46,418 nt of DNA from Terriglobia bacterium (GTDB lineage: Bacteria > Acidobacteriota > Vicinamibacteria > Vicinamibacterales > CAVVIG01), in NCBI GenBank assembly GCA_020073005.1, contig JAIQFX010000036.1, forward strand, positions 1-46,418, in the 5' to 3' direction. Below, piece by piece: positions 18,168 to 26,588 of the stretch. The translations under genes were made by a program, and so were the position numbers. The number at the start of each line of letters is the position of its first letter. Position 1 is the stretch's first letter. Below the pieces are notes generated by a model that did no database searches, was not told where the DNA came from, and saw nothing but the letters and a program-made list of their open reading frames with translations.

Positions 18168-20335
18168 AGGGGCGAATCGTGCACGTGCTCGCGGGCGCGT
18201 TGAGCCTGGCCGGCGTCGCCTCCGCGGCGCAGCAGTCCGAGCACGGCCGCGCCGACGCGCCGCTCGCGACCGCCCGGCGCGCAACGGGACCCATTCGCCT
18301 GGACGGCCGGCTCGACGAGCCCGATTGGCAGTCGGCGGCGCCGATCGGCCCGCTCACGCAGCGCGAGCCGATCGAGGGTCAGGCCGCGACCGAGCAGACG
18401 GAGATCCGAATCCTGTTCGACGAGCTGGCGTTGTACATCGGCATCATGTGTCACGAGTCGCATCCACGCGCGACCGTGTCCACGCAACTCTTACGCGATG
18501 CCAACCTCGACGTCGACGACCGCATCACCATCGTGCTCGATCCGTTCTTCGATCACCGCAACGGATTCTTCTTTCAGGTCAACCCGGCCGGCGCGCGATC
18601 GGACGGTCAGATCTCGGACAATCCCCAGGACCTCATCCGCGACTGGGACGGAATCTGGGACGCCGCGGTCACCCGCACGGCGGAGGGATGGACGGTGGAG
18701 CTCGCGATTCCCTTCAAGACGCTGAGATTCAAGCCCGATCAAACCGTCTGGGGCTTCAACGTCGAGCGCCAGATCAAGCATCTGTTCGAGACCGACAGGT
18801 GGGCCGCCGCGCGTCAGACGAGCTGGATCGGGAACCTGGCCGATGCGGGACAACTCGCTGGCCTCGAGGGCGCGCGACAGGGCCGCGGACTGGACGTGCG
18901 GCCGTACGTGTCGGGCGGACGCGACACGGGAGACGCGCAAATCGCCGGCGGATTGGACGTGTTCAAGAACCTCACGCCGAATCTGAATGCGTCGGTGACC
19001 GTCAACACCGACTTCGCCGAAACCGAAGCCGATATTCGCCAGGTCAACCTGACGCGCTTTCCTCTCTTCTTTCCGGAAAAGCGCACGTTCTTTCTCGAGG
19101 GCGCTGGCGTGTTCAACGTCGCGGGCCTCGCCGGCGGAAGCGATCTGATTCCGCTGTTCACGCGTCGGATCGGCCTTCACGGCAACGAGGACACCGGTGG
19201 CCGGGTCCCGATCGCGGTTGGCGCGAAACTCGTGGGGCGCCAGTCGGACTACAACATCGGCGTGCTCGACGTGCAGACGCGGAGCGTGCCGGAAGCGTCG
19301 CTGGATGCCGAAAATCTGTTCGCCGCGCGGCTCAGCCGCAATCTCTTGCAGCAATCGTCGGTCGGCGCGATCGTGACGAGCGGCAATCCCGACGGGACCG
19401 GCCGCAATAGCCTGATCGGCGCGGACGCGCGGCTGGCCACGTCGACGTTTCACGGCAACAGGAACCTCAGCCTCGACATGTTCGTCGAGCGGACCGACGA
19501 CCGCTCCGCGGGCGCCGATTACGCGGGCGGCGTCCTCGTGAGATATCCGAACGACCGCTGGGATCTGTCGCTCGACTGGAAACAGATCGGCGAGCGGTTC
19601 CTGCCGGCGCTGGGATTCGTTCCTCGCGCGGGTATCCGGAAGGCCGTGGCCCGGCTCGCGTTTCAGCCACGCCCGAAGCGGCGGGCCATCCGCCAGTTCT
19701 TTTTCGAGTTCGAGCCGGAATACATCACCGATCTGCACAACACGGTCGAGAACTGGCGGCTGTTCATCGCGCCCTTCAACGCGCGGACCGAGTCGGGCGA
19801 GCATCTCGAGTGGAACTTCGTTCCGGAGTTCGAGCGGCTCGACGCGCCGTTCGAGATTTCTCCCGGAGTCGTCGTGCCGCCCGGATCGTACCAATGGCAT
19901 CGTTTCCGAGCGGAGGCGAACACCGCGACGAAGCGTCGATGGGTCGTCGACTTCACGTACTGGTGGGGCGGGCTCTACGACGGCACGCGGCGGCAGACAG
20001 GCGCCGGCCTGACGCTGAAGCCGAACGCGCACGTCTCGATGGCGGTGCGCATCGACCGCAACGACATCGCGCTCCGCGAGGGTAGCTTCTACACCGAGGT
20101 CGTCACCGCTCGGCTGGACTACAGCTTCACGCCGGACGTCTCGTGGCAGAACCTTCAGCAGTACGACAACGCGTCGCGGCTCCTTGCATTTCAGAGCCGG
20201 TTCCGGTGGATTCTCAAGCCCGGCAACGATCTGTTCGTCGTGGTCAATCGCGGATGGACTCGGACGTTCGACGGCAACTTCGAATCAACGTTCGACCGGG
20301 CGTCGTCGAAGCTTCAGTACACGTTTCGGTTCTGA
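18164..20335 (+). CDS. CBM9-like / DUF5916 outer-membrane beta-barrel protein (723 aa)
   Basis: I start at the ATG that overlaps the permease stop. A signal peptide (1-21) leads to a CBM9-like domain (about 35-220) with IRLDGRLDEPDW, LDVDDRITIVLDPFFD and WTVELAIPFKTLRF. The remaining 480 residues are alternating amphipathic strands typical of a DUF5916 outer-membrane barrel, including NLNASVTVNTDFAETEAD and FPEKRTFFLEGAGVF, ending in the aromatic LQYTFRF suited to BAM recognition. Such proteins are common in Acidobacteriota and Bacteroidota; a role in binding or passage of glycan-like ligands is assumed but unproven. Together with the MacB permease it could form an envelope-spanning path. Confidence 0.9.
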   Translation: MKGRIVHVLAGALSLAGVASAAQQSEHGRADAPLATARRATGPIRLDGRLDEPDWQSAAPIGPLTQREPIEGQAATEQTEIRILFDELALYIGIMCHESHPRATVSTQLLRDANLDVDDRITIVLDPFFDHRNGFFFQVNPAGARSDGQISDNPQDLIRDWDGIWDAAVTRTAEGWTVELAIPFKTLRFKPDQTVWGFNVERQIKHLFETDRWAAARQTSWIGNLADAGQLAGLEGARQGRGLDVRPYVSGGRDTGDAQIAGGLDVFKNLTPNLNASVTVNTDFAETEADIRQVNLTRFPLFFPEKRTFFLEGAGVFNVAGLAGGSDLIPLFTRRIGLHGNEDTGGRVPIAVGAKLVGRQSDYNIGVLDVQTRSVPEASLDAENLFAARLSRNLLQQSSVGAIVTSGNPDGTGRNSLIGADARLATSTFHGNRNLSLDMFVERTDDRSAGADYAGGVLVRYPNDRWDLSLDWKQIGERFLPALGFVPRAGIRKAVARLAFQPRPKRRAIRQFFFEFEPEYITDLHNTVENWRLFIAPFNARTESGEHLEWNFVPEFERLDAPFEISPGVVVPPGSYQWHRFRAEANTATKRRWVVDFTYWWGGLYDGTRRQTGAGLTLKPNAHVSMAVRIDRNDIALREGSFYTEVVTARLDYSFTPDVSWQNLQQYDNASRLLAFQSRFRWILKPGNDLFVVVNRGWTRTFDGNFESTFDRASSKLQYTFRF

Positions 20336-20347
20336 TTGGAGATGACA

Positions 20348-20971
20348 ATGAAACACATGATCTCGGTGGCGGTAGCGGCGTTGACGGCGGCTCCTCTCCT
20401 CGCGCAGACGATGAAGGTCGATTTCAAAAGCGATCAGATCGGCAAGGCGCCGGCCGGATGGACGGCGACCCAGACCGGAAGCGGCCGCGCAATATGGACC
20501 GTGGAGAAGGACGCCACCGCCCCGAGCAAAGGGAACGTCCTGAAGCAGTCGGGCACGGCAACGTATCCCGTCTGCCTGAAGAACGACACGAGCGTGAAGG
20601 ACGGAGCCGTCGAAGTGAAGTTCAAGTCGATCTCCGGCAAGGAAGACGAGGCGGGCGGGGTCGTATGGCGGGCGAAGGACTCGAACAATTACTACGTGGC
20701 CCGGGCCAATGCCCTCGAGGACAACGTCACGATTTACCACACGATCAACAGCAGGCGCACCGAGAGGAAGCGGGCCAACGTGAAGGTGACGGGCAACGCC
20801 TGGCATACGCTGCGCGTGGATTTTCAGGGCAACCACTTCGTCGTCTCGTTCGACGGCAAGCAGGCGATCGACTGGACCGATGACACGTTCAAGGACGCGG
20901 GCAAGGTCGGCGTCTGGACCAAGGCCGATTCAGTGACCGAGTTCGACGACTTCACGTACTCGGGAAAGTAA
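20348..20971 (+). CDS. Secreted LamG/DUF1080-like protein (207 aa)
   Basis: The ATG at 20348 has GGAG six bases upstream and gives a clean signal peptide (MKHMISVAVAALTAAPLLAQ). The mature protein is a concanavalin-like sandwich: VDFKSDQIGKAPAGW, VEVKFKSISGKEDEAGGVVWRAK-type strands, AWHTLRVDFQGNHFVVSFDG and a final KVGVWTKADSVTEFDDFTY. It aligns by eye with the 264-aa protein at 38543, so the window holds two paralogues. The fold is used by 3-keto-disaccharide hydrolases and by glycan-binding modules; no catalytic residue is evident. It follows the CBM9/DUF5916 gene by 12 bases. Confidence 0.85.
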   Translation: MKHMISVAVAALTAAPLLAQTMKVDFKSDQIGKAPAGWTATQTGSGRAIWTVEKDATAPSKGNVLKQSGTATYPVCLKNDTSVKDGAVEVKFKSISGKEDEAGGVVWRAKDSNNYYVARANALEDNVTIYHTINSRRTERKRANVKVTGNAWHTLRVDFQGNHFVVSFDGKQAIDWTDDTFKDAGKVGVWTKADSVTEFDDFTYSGK

Positions 20972-21004
20972 CGTGCGGTTGATACCGCGGAACGGAGCGT
21001 TCGA

Positions 21005-21469
21005 GTGATTGCGCAGATGCTGATGATCGTGAGCCTCTCGATGGGTCAGCCGGCCAAGCCGGCGGCGCCGGAGGTGGTGTTCGTCTGCGAACACGGCGCC
21101 GCCAAGAGCGTGATCGCCACGGCGTATTTCAACAAGATTGCCGCGGAGCGCGGACTCCGCGCGCGCGCCACGTACCGCGGCGTCAATCCGCAAACGGATC
21201 TCTCGGTCGGCGCGCTCAAGGGACTGCGTGACGACGGTCTCGCCACGCCGGATCGAAAGCCGTCGCCGATCACGCAGGCCGACGTTGACGCGGCGGCCGT
21301 GATCTTCGCGATTGGCTGCACGCTTCCGGCCAACGCGACGGCATCCGGTAAAGCTGGTTCATGGGACGACGTGCCCGAGGATAAGGGATACGCGGCGACG
21401 CGGGGTGCGATCAAGAAGCACGTCGAACATCTGATTGACGAGTTGCTCAAGAAGCAGCGATCACAGTAG
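21005..21469 (+). CDS. Low-molecular-weight phosphatase / ArsC-like protein with CX5K loop (154 aa)
   Basis: A hydrophobic N-terminus (about 1-14) precedes the LMW tyrosine phosphatase/arsenate reductase fold. The P-loop VFVCEHGAAKSV aligns with CX5R(S/T), but the essential Arg is Lys34; Cys28 and Ser35 are kept. A later SWDDVPEDKG stands where the general-acid loop (DP) is expected. Lys-containing CEHGAAKS versions are a recognised subgroup without a settled function. GTG at 21005 has GGAG seven bases upstream; an ATG at 21017 is an alternative. It sits between the LamG-like gene and the ABC importer (7-base gap). Confidence 0.85.
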   Translation: MIAQMLMIVSLSMGQPAKPAAPEVVFVCEHGAAKSVIATAYFNKIAAERGLRARATYRGVNPQTDLSVGALKGLRDDGLATPDRKPSPITQADVDAAAVIFAIGCTLPANATASGKAGSWDDVPEDKGYAATRGAIKKHVEHLIDELLKKQRSQ

Positions 21470-21476
21470 AGGGCGC

Positions 21477-22493
21477 ATGCGGCTCCGCATAATCGTGTTC
21501 GCGCTCGTCGTCGCCGGTGTTTCCTGCCGGCAGAACGAGGCCACGTCGAGCGTCGTGGTGTACTCCTCGGCCGACAAGGAATTCGCGGAGCTCATCTTCC
21601 GCGCCTACGAGCAGAAGACCGGCGTCAAGGTACTCCCGCTGTACGACACGGAGGAAACCAAGACCGCGGGATTGACAGCCAGGCTGGTCGCTGAAAAGGA
21701 TCACGCGCGGGCCGACGTGTTCTGGTCGTCAGATACCGGCCGTGCCGTGGCGCTGATCGATCAAGGCGTAGCCGCGCCGTACGTGCCGCGCGAGGCGGCG
21801 TCGATCCCGTCGCGCTACAAGAGCACGGCGGGGCTCTGGACAGGGTTCGCGGCGCGCATTCGCGTCTTCCTGTACAACACCGACAAGGTCATGGCGACCG
21901 ATGCGCCGCGATCGATGCTCGACATGGGCCAGCCTCGCTGGAAGGGACAGTTCGCGATCGCGAACCCGCACTTCGGCACGACGGCGTTCCAGATGGCCGC
22001 GCTCTTCGTGAAGTGGGGCGACGAGACGGCGGTGGGATTTCTGCGGAGCCTGACGCTCAACGGCGCCGTGCTGGCGGCCGGCAACTCGGACGTCAAGGAT
22101 CGCGTGGCGGACGGCCGCGTGGCGTTCGGCGTCCTCGATGAAGACGACGCCGTCGTCGCCCTGCGCGAGAAGAGGCCGGTCGCGCTGATCATTCCGGATC
22201 AAGACGGACCAGACGCGCTCGGGACGATGTTGATGCCGAATGCCGCGCTGCTGATCCAGGGCGCGCCGCACGCGGAGCAGGCCCGCAGGTTCATCGACTT
22301 CCTGACGTCCGCAGAAGCCGAGCAGATCCTCGCGGCCAGCGACGCGGCACAGTATCCGCTGCATCCCGGCGTGAAGGGCCCGGCCCTCCTGCCGGCGCTG
22401 GAAAGCCTCCGCATCATGAACGTCGACTACGCCGACGTGGCGCGGAAGCTGCCGGCGATGGACGCCGCCGTGAAAGCGGCGTTCGGATTGTGA
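21477..22493 (+). CDS. ABC importer solute-binding lipoprotein (Fbp-like, 338 aa)
   Basis: The ATG at 21477 follows AGAGGG and gives a lipoprotein-like leader (VAGVSC, Cys at about residue 18). The body matches type-II periplasmic binding proteins of the FbpA/FutA/PotD group: VVVYSSADKEFAELIFRAYEQ, ADVFWSSDTGRAVALIDQG and FIDFLTSAEAEQILA. The segment GRVAFGVLDEDDAVVAL stands where ferric-binding proteins have their paired tyrosines, and no Tyr pair is present. The automatic label iron(III)-binding is therefore doubtful. It is coupled to the permease by a GTGA overlap (22490-22493). Confidence 0.88.
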   Translation: MRLRIIVFALVVAGVSCRQNEATSSVVVYSSADKEFAELIFRAYEQKTGVKVLPLYDTEETKTAGLTARLVAEKDHARADVFWSSDTGRAVALIDQGVAAPYVPREAASIPSRYKSTAGLWTGFAARIRVFLYNTDKVMATDAPRSMLDMGQPRWKGQFAIANPHFGTTAFQMAALFVKWGDETAVGFLRSLTLNGAVLAAGNSDVKDRVADGRVAFGVLDEDDAVVALREKRPVALIIPDQDGPDALGTMLMPNAALLIQGAPHAEQARRFIDFLTSAEAEQILAASDAAQYPLHPGVKGPALLPALESLRIMNVDYADVARKLPAMDAAVKAAFGL

Positions 22494-23947
22494 TCGCGGC
22501 CGTTCCGCTCGCGCTGCTGCTCGCGCTGGCGGCGGCGCCGCTGCTTATCCTGCTCGGCAACGTCTTTTCCGCCGGCATCGCGATCGACGCAGCGTCGCTC
22601 GGTCCGGCCTTGGCGTTCGCGGCCGGCGGCGCGACGGTGGCGACGATAGTCGGCGGTGTCCTTGGCGCGCTCGCCGGTACGCGCGAGTACCCGGGCCGCA
22701 GATGGCTTATCGGCCTTTCGGTCGTGCTGATCGCCGCACCGCCGGCGTTCTGGTGGATTGGCGCGCTGAGGGTCCCTCTCGCCTGGGGCAACGCCGCCGG
22801 CGCCGGCATGGCCGCGCTCGTCGCAGGTCTTGCCCTGTCGCCGATCGCCCTCTTGATGGTCGTCGCCGCGCTTCGCGAGCTGCCGTCGAACGTCTACGAA
22901 GCGGCTCGCGTTTCGCTGCCGCCGGCGCTGCGCGTCAAGGCCGTGCTTCTTCCACTGCTCACGTCGGCGCTGGCCGGCGCGTTCTTCCTGGCGGTCATCT
23001 TTCTGCTGGGCGAGTCGGAGCTGCCGTTCCTCTTCGGATTCCGCACGGTCATGACCGACGTTGTCACGACCTTCTCTCAAACCTTCGACGTGGAGCGGAC
23101 GCTGCCGCTCGTCGTTCCGCTGCTGCTCGTCATCCTCGTGCTGGGCATCGCTGCGGGCCGGCCCCTCGTGCGCACCGTCCTCACGTCGTCGCGCGGCGGG
23201 CGCGGCGTCGTGCGCACGCGCGCGGCGGCAACGCTCAGCCTCTGCGCCGCGGTGCCCGTCGTCTTCCTCGCGCTGTCACTCGCCGGCTACGCAGCGGCGG
23301 CCATCACCGGGCTCTCCGTCCGGCAGTCAGTTCCGTCACTGAACGCCGCGACCGCGCTCGTCTCCATTGCGGAGCCGGTGGCCGTGGCGTGGATCGCGCT
23401 GTCGCTGGCGATCGCATGCGCATATCCAGCGCGCAGATCGCGAGCCTTGGGCATCCTGCTGTGGACCGGACTGCTGCTTTTCTGTGTTCCTCCGGCGATC
23501 TATGCGATCGGCTGGCTCAGGATGGGCCAGGTTCTCGGCGGCGTGACGATGCCGCCCATCGCCGCTCACGCATCGCGCGCAGTGGGACTGGCGGCGATGG
23601 GATTCGCCATCGGCTACGCGCGCGTGCCGGCGTCGCTCGAAGATGCCGCGAGGCTCGTGCCGGTGTCGCCCGCGAAACGGGCGTTTCGATTCGTTCTGCC
23701 GCTCCTGCTCCCGTCGCTGGCGGCATCGGCGGCACTGATCGCGGCGCTCACCTACGCGGATCGAGACGTCGCCTCGCTGCTGCTCTCGCCCGGCGCCTCG
23801 CGCCTCACGCTCGACTTCTACCTGGCGTCGGCGAACGCGCCGTCGAGCAGGATCGGCGTGCTGGCCGTCACCGTCCTCGCCGGAGCGGCCGCGGCCGTGA
23901 TGCTCGCGACGGCCGGCCCGATCGCGCTCTGGAGACGACGTGGCTGA
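22490..23947 (+). CDS. ABC importer permease with two BPD domains (FbpB-like, 485 aa)
   Basis: About twelve hydrophobic helices are visible in two homologous halves. Each half has an EAA-type cytoplasmic loop: LPSNVYEAARVSLPPALRVKAVLLPLL around residue 135-160, and VPASLEDAARLVPVSPAKRAFRFVLPLL around 385-415. This fused two-domain arrangement is typical of FbpB/ThiP permeases. GTG is the start and overlaps the binding-protein stop; the ATPase gene overlaps this gene's end by eight bases. The three genes form a complete importer. Confidence 0.92.
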   Translation: MIAAVPLALLLALAAAPLLILLGNVFSAGIAIDAASLGPALAFAAGGATVATIVGGVLGALAGTREYPGRRWLIGLSVVLIAAPPAFWWIGALRVPLAWGNAAGAGMAALVAGLALSPIALLMVVAALRELPSNVYEAARVSLPPALRVKAVLLPLLTSALAGAFFLAVIFLLGESELPFLFGFRTVMTDVVTTFSQTFDVERTLPLVVPLLLVILVLGIAAGRPLVRTVLTSSRGGRGVVRTRAAATLSLCAAVPVVFLALSLAGYAAAAITGLSVRQSVPSLNAATALVSIAEPVAVAWIALSLAIACAYPARRSRALGILLWTGLLLFCVPPAIYAIGWLRMGQVLGGVTMPPIAAHASRAVGLAAMGFAIGYARVPASLEDAARLVPVSPAKRAFRFVLPLLLPSLAASAALIAALTYADRDVASLLLSPGASRLTLDFYLASANAPSSRIGVLAVTVLAGAAAAVMLATAGPIALWRRRG

Positions 23948-24617
23948 TCTCGTCATCCGCGACCTTTCCGTTGCGCGGGATGGGCGAACGGTCCTGAACG
24001 CCTGCAGCGCCGACTTCTCCGGTGGACATCGAACGGTCTTGTGGGGACGCAGCGGCTCCGGAAAGTCGACGCTGCTCTCGGCGATCGCCGGACTTCTCAC
24101 ACCGCGATCCGGCGAGATCGCGATCGGCACTCGCGTGTTGTTTTCCGCGGCCACCGGGATCGATCTGCGCCCGCACGAACGGCAGGTGGGATTCGTGTTT
24201 CAGGACCTCGCGCTCTGGCCGCACCTCAGCGCGCTCGACCACGTCTTTCTGGTCGGCCAAGCCGCCGGGCGGACTCGGGACGCTGCGCGGTCGCTCCTCG
24301 ACTCGGTCGGCCTGGGCAGCCTCGGTCGTCGTCGTCCCGGGCAACTGTCAGGCGGCGAACAGCAGCGCCTGGCGATCGCCCGCGCGCTGGCCGGCCGTCC
24401 GTCGCTGCTGCTCCTCGACGAGCCGTTCTCTTCAGTCGACGCGACGACGAGGTCGGCGCTCTATCAGCTACTGGAGGAGATTTCGCCGCAGGTGCCGGGA
24501 CCGACGATCTACGTCACGCATCATGTGGAGGACGCGCGGAGACTGGCTGAGCGCGTGATGCGGCTGGACAACGGCACGCTCGTCGCGAGCGACGGGCCGT
24601 GGACCGAGGACTCGTAG
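23940..24617 (+). CDS. ABC importer ATPase (FbpC-like, 225 aa)
   Basis: All nucleotide-binding motifs are present: Walker [10 protein letters not shown] (36-44), Q-loop VFQD, signature LSGGEQQR, Walker B LLLLDEP, D-loop SSVD and switch His in VTHH. It lacks the C-terminal regulatory OB domains of full FbpC/PotA, which are about 350 aa. It starts with GTG inside the permease gene. Its TAG stop is the TAG of a REP-like element's GTAG head (24614-24617). It is the last gene of the ten-gene plus-strand run. Confidence 0.95.
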   Translation: MADLVIRDLSVARDGRTVLNACSADFSGGHRTVLWGRSGSGKSTLLSAIAGLLTPRSGEIAIGTRVLFSAATGIDLRPHERQVGFVFQDLALWPHLSALDHVFLVGQAAGRTRDAARSLLDSVGLGSLGRRRPGQLSGGEQQRLAIARALAGRPSLLLLDEPFSSVDATTRSALYQLLEEISPQVPGPTIYVTHHVEDARRLAERVMRLDNGTLVASDGPWTEDS

Positions 24618-24637
24618 CGCGGCCCTTCAGCCGAGCG
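24614..24637 (+). repeat. REP-like element supplying both convergent stop codons
   Basis: The element reads GTAGCGCGGCCCTTCAGCC then GAGCG. Bases 24615-24617 (TAG) end the ABC ATPase gene, and 24627-24629 (TCA, TGA on the minus strand) end purE. It matches the GTAGCGC...CTTCAG core of the elements at 683, 4401 and 8120. Confidence 0.65.
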
Positions 24638-25112
24638 TCTCTTTCTTGATCGCCTCGGCCATTTCCGCGCGATACGCCTGGAGTTTCGCGCGCAGCTCGG
24701 GCCGCGAGTTCGCGAGAATCGCGACGGCGAGCAAGCCCGCGTTCGCCGCGCCTGACGGACCGATGGCCACGGTCGCGACGGGAATGCCCTTCGGCATCTG
24801 CACCGTCGACAGCAGCGAATCGAGACCGCTGAGCGCGGAGGTCTGCATCGGGACGCCGATCACCGGAAGGATCGTGTGCGCCGCGACGACGCCCGCCAGA
24901 TGCGCCGCGCCGCCGGCGCCGGCGATGATCACTTCGAGCCCGCGGCCAATCGCGCCCGAGACGTAGTCGGTGACCATGCCCGGCGTGCGGTGCGCGGACA
25001 TGACTTTGCTTTCGTGCGCGACGCCGAACCTGGTCAACACTTCGGAAGCCTGACGCATCGCCTCCCAATCCGACTTGCTGCCCATGAGAATGCCGACGAG
25101 TGGTGTGGTCAT
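24627..25112 (-). CDS. purE: N5-carboxyaminoimidazole ribonucleotide mutase
   Basis: At 161 residues this is a standard-length class I PurE. It catalyses conversion of N5-CAIR to CAIR in purine synthesis. Recognisable elements are ILMGSKSDW (phosphate and substrate loop), VMSAHRTP with the catalytic His, [15 protein letters not shown], and [14 protein letters not shown]. It stands alone; no purK or other purine gene is adjacent. Its leader consists of four heptamer repeats between a TATCAT box (25148-25153) and the ATG, without an obvious Shine-Dalgarno. The TGA lies in a REP-like element shared with the convergent ABC gene. Confidence 0.97.
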   Translation of the reverse strand: MTTPLVGILMGSKSDWEAMRQASEVLTRFGVAHESKVMSAHRTPGMVTDYVSGAIGRGLEVIIAGAGGAAHLAGVVAAHTILPVIGVPMQTSALSGLDSLLSTVQMPKGIPVATVAIGPSGAANAGLLAVAILANSRPELRAKLQAYRAEMAEAIKKETLG

Positions 25113-25115
25113 TTT

Positions 25116-25145
25116 GGTGGCTGGTGACTGGTGACTGGTAGCTGG
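25116..25145 (-). repeat. Four heptamers (AGTCACC type) forming the purE leader
   Basis: On the plus strand the units are GGTGGCT, GGTGACT, GGTGACT, GGTAGCT and a partial GG. The array ends three bases before the purE ATG, so most of the 5' untranslated region would be repeat. The unit is one base from the GGCTGGT frame found at 42332 and 44664. Confidence 0.75.
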
Positions 25146-25147
25146 AA

Positions 25148-25153
25148 ATGATA
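25148..25153 (-). promoter_or_regulatory. Possible purE -10 box (TATCAT)
   Basis: TATCAT on the minus strand lies 35 bases upstream of the purE ATG, with the heptamer array occupying the interval. No clear -35 is seen. Confidence 0.3.
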
Positions 25154-25183
25154 CCGCAATCCCGAAAGCGGACAGTTGGACTC

Positions 25184-25206
25184 GTGGCGTCCGGCTTCAG
25201 CCGGAC
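25184..25206 (+). repeat. REP-like palindrome with GTGG head
   Basis: GTGGC is followed by the perfect stem GTCCGGCT-TC-AGCCGGAC. The element at 31819-31841 on the minus strand agrees at 22 of 23 positions. It lies upstream of the M16 peptidase promoter. Confidence 0.65.
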
Positions 25207-25219
25207 CTCTTCGCGGGAG

Positions 25220-25225
25220 TAGAAT
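25220..25225 (+). promoter_or_regulatory. -10-like TAGAAT, probable leaderless start
   Basis: TAGAAT ends eight bases before the ATG at 25234, and no Shine-Dalgarno fits between. The sequence context GGAGTAGAAT is shared with the promoter at 33735. Confidence 0.45.
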
Positions 25226-25233
25226 CGCCCTCT

Positions 25234-26586
25234 ATGAAACGCGCACTCCTTTCGCTCGTCGTCGTCCTCGCGGCGCTGACCGCGCCTACGGCGGCGCAGT
25301 CGCCCCAGTCGCCAAGAATCGAAGTCCAGTACACGCAGTTCGCGCTGCCGAACGGACTGACCGTGATCCTCCACGAGGATCACAGCGTGCCGATCGTGAC
25401 GGTGAACATGTGGTACCACGTCGGCTCGGCGCGCGAGCGCACGGGACGCACGGGCTTCGCGCATCTGTTCGAGCATCTGATGTTCATGGGCTCGGGCCAC
25501 GTGAAGCCGGGCGAGTTCGATGAATGGCTCGAGGCGGCCGGCGGGGACAACAACGGCTCGACCGAGAACGATCGCACGAACTACTGGATCAACGTGCCGT
25601 CGAACGCGCTCGAGCTCGCGCTGTTCCTCGAATCGGATCGCATGGGCTATCTGCTCGACACGATGACGCCCAAGACCGTCGACGCGCAGCGCGACGTCGT
25701 CAAGAACGAGCGGCGGCAGAGCTACGAGAACAGACCGTACGGATTAGCCGAGCCGACGATCGGCGAGATGCTGTACCCCGAAGGCCATCCGTACCATTGG
25801 CCGGTGATCGGCTACATGCCGGACCTCACCGCGGCGAGCCACGAGGACGTCGTCGCGTTCTTCAAGAAGTACTACGCGCCGTCGAACGCGAGCCTCGTCG
25901 TCGCCGGCGATATCCAGACCGCCGCCGCGCGCGCGATGATCGAGAAGTGGTTCAGCGACGTGAAGGCCGCGCCCGCGCCTGAGCCGATGGTGAAGCCTGT
26001 CGCCGTGCTGACCGGCGTCCAGAAGAAAACGATGACGGACAAGGTCCAGCTGCCGCGCATTTACCTCGCGTGGCTGACGCCGCCGCACTTCGCGCCCGGC
26101 GACGCGACGATGGACGTCGTCGCGGACATTCTGGCGGGCGGGAAGAACTCGCGGCTCTACAAGCGGCTCGTGTACGACATGCAGATCGCGCAAAACGTGT
26201 TCGCGAACCAGCAGTCGCAGGTGCTGTCGTCGTCTTTTCAGATTGTCGCGACGGCGAGGCCGGGACACACGATCGACGAGCTGCAGAAGGTGATCGACGA
26301 GGAGATCCAGAAGCTGCAGCACGAGGCGCCGACGGCGCACGAGTTCGAACGATCGATCAACACGATCGAGGCGTCGTTCTACAACCGGATGGAGCACGTC
26401 GGCGGCTTCGGCGGCAAGGCCGATCAGCTGAACGCGTACTACACGGAGACGGGCCATCCGAACTGGTTCAACGAGGACCTCGCGCGGTACCGCGCGCTGA
26501 CGGCGGCGGACATCCGCGCGGCCGCCGCGCAGTACCTCCCGCTCGACAAGCGCGTCGAGCTGATCGTCGAGCCTGAAAAGAAGTAG
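25234..26586 (+). CDS. Secreted M16 zinc peptidase, catalytic subunit (450 aa)
   Basis: A signal peptide (1-21) precedes an M16 domain with the inverted zinc motif HLFEH (His77, Glu80, His81) and the distal ligand Glu159 in VVKNERRQSYENR. The fold continues with VAGDI and a C-terminal M16 half. It pairs with the next gene, three bases downstream, which lacks the zinc motif; this active/inactive pairing is typical of bacterial periplasmic M16B heterodimers. It would degrade peptides in the periplasm. Promoter TAGAAT is eight bases from the start. Confidence 0.95.
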   Translation: MKRALLSLVVVLAALTAPTAAQSPQSPRIEVQYTQFALPNGLTVILHEDHSVPIVTVNMWYHVGSARERTGRTGFAHLFEHLMFMGSGHVKPGEFDEWLEAAGGDNNGSTENDRTNYWINVPSNALELALFLESDRMGYLLDTMTPKTVDAQRDVVKNERRQSYENRPYGLAEPTIGEMLYPEGHPYHWPVIGYMPDLTAASHEDVVAFFKKYYAPSNASLVVAGDIQTAAARAMIEKWFSDVKAAPAPEPMVKPVAVLTGVQKKTMTDKVQLPRIYLAWLTPPHFAPGDATMDVVADILAGGKNSRLYKRLVYDMQIAQNVFANQQSQVLSSSFQIVATARPGHTIDELQKVIDEEIQKLQHEAPTAHEFERSINTIEASFYNRMEHVGGFGGKADQLNAYYTETGHPNWFNEDLARYRALTAADIRAAAAQYLPLDKRVELIVEPEKK

Positions 26587-26588
26587 CC

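Noticed and set aside
21477-24617. Firm annotation as an iron(III) transporter fbpABC
   Set aside because: Fold and gene order fit, but the ferric tyrosine pair is missing and the ATPase lacks the regulatory domain, so no gene symbols were given.
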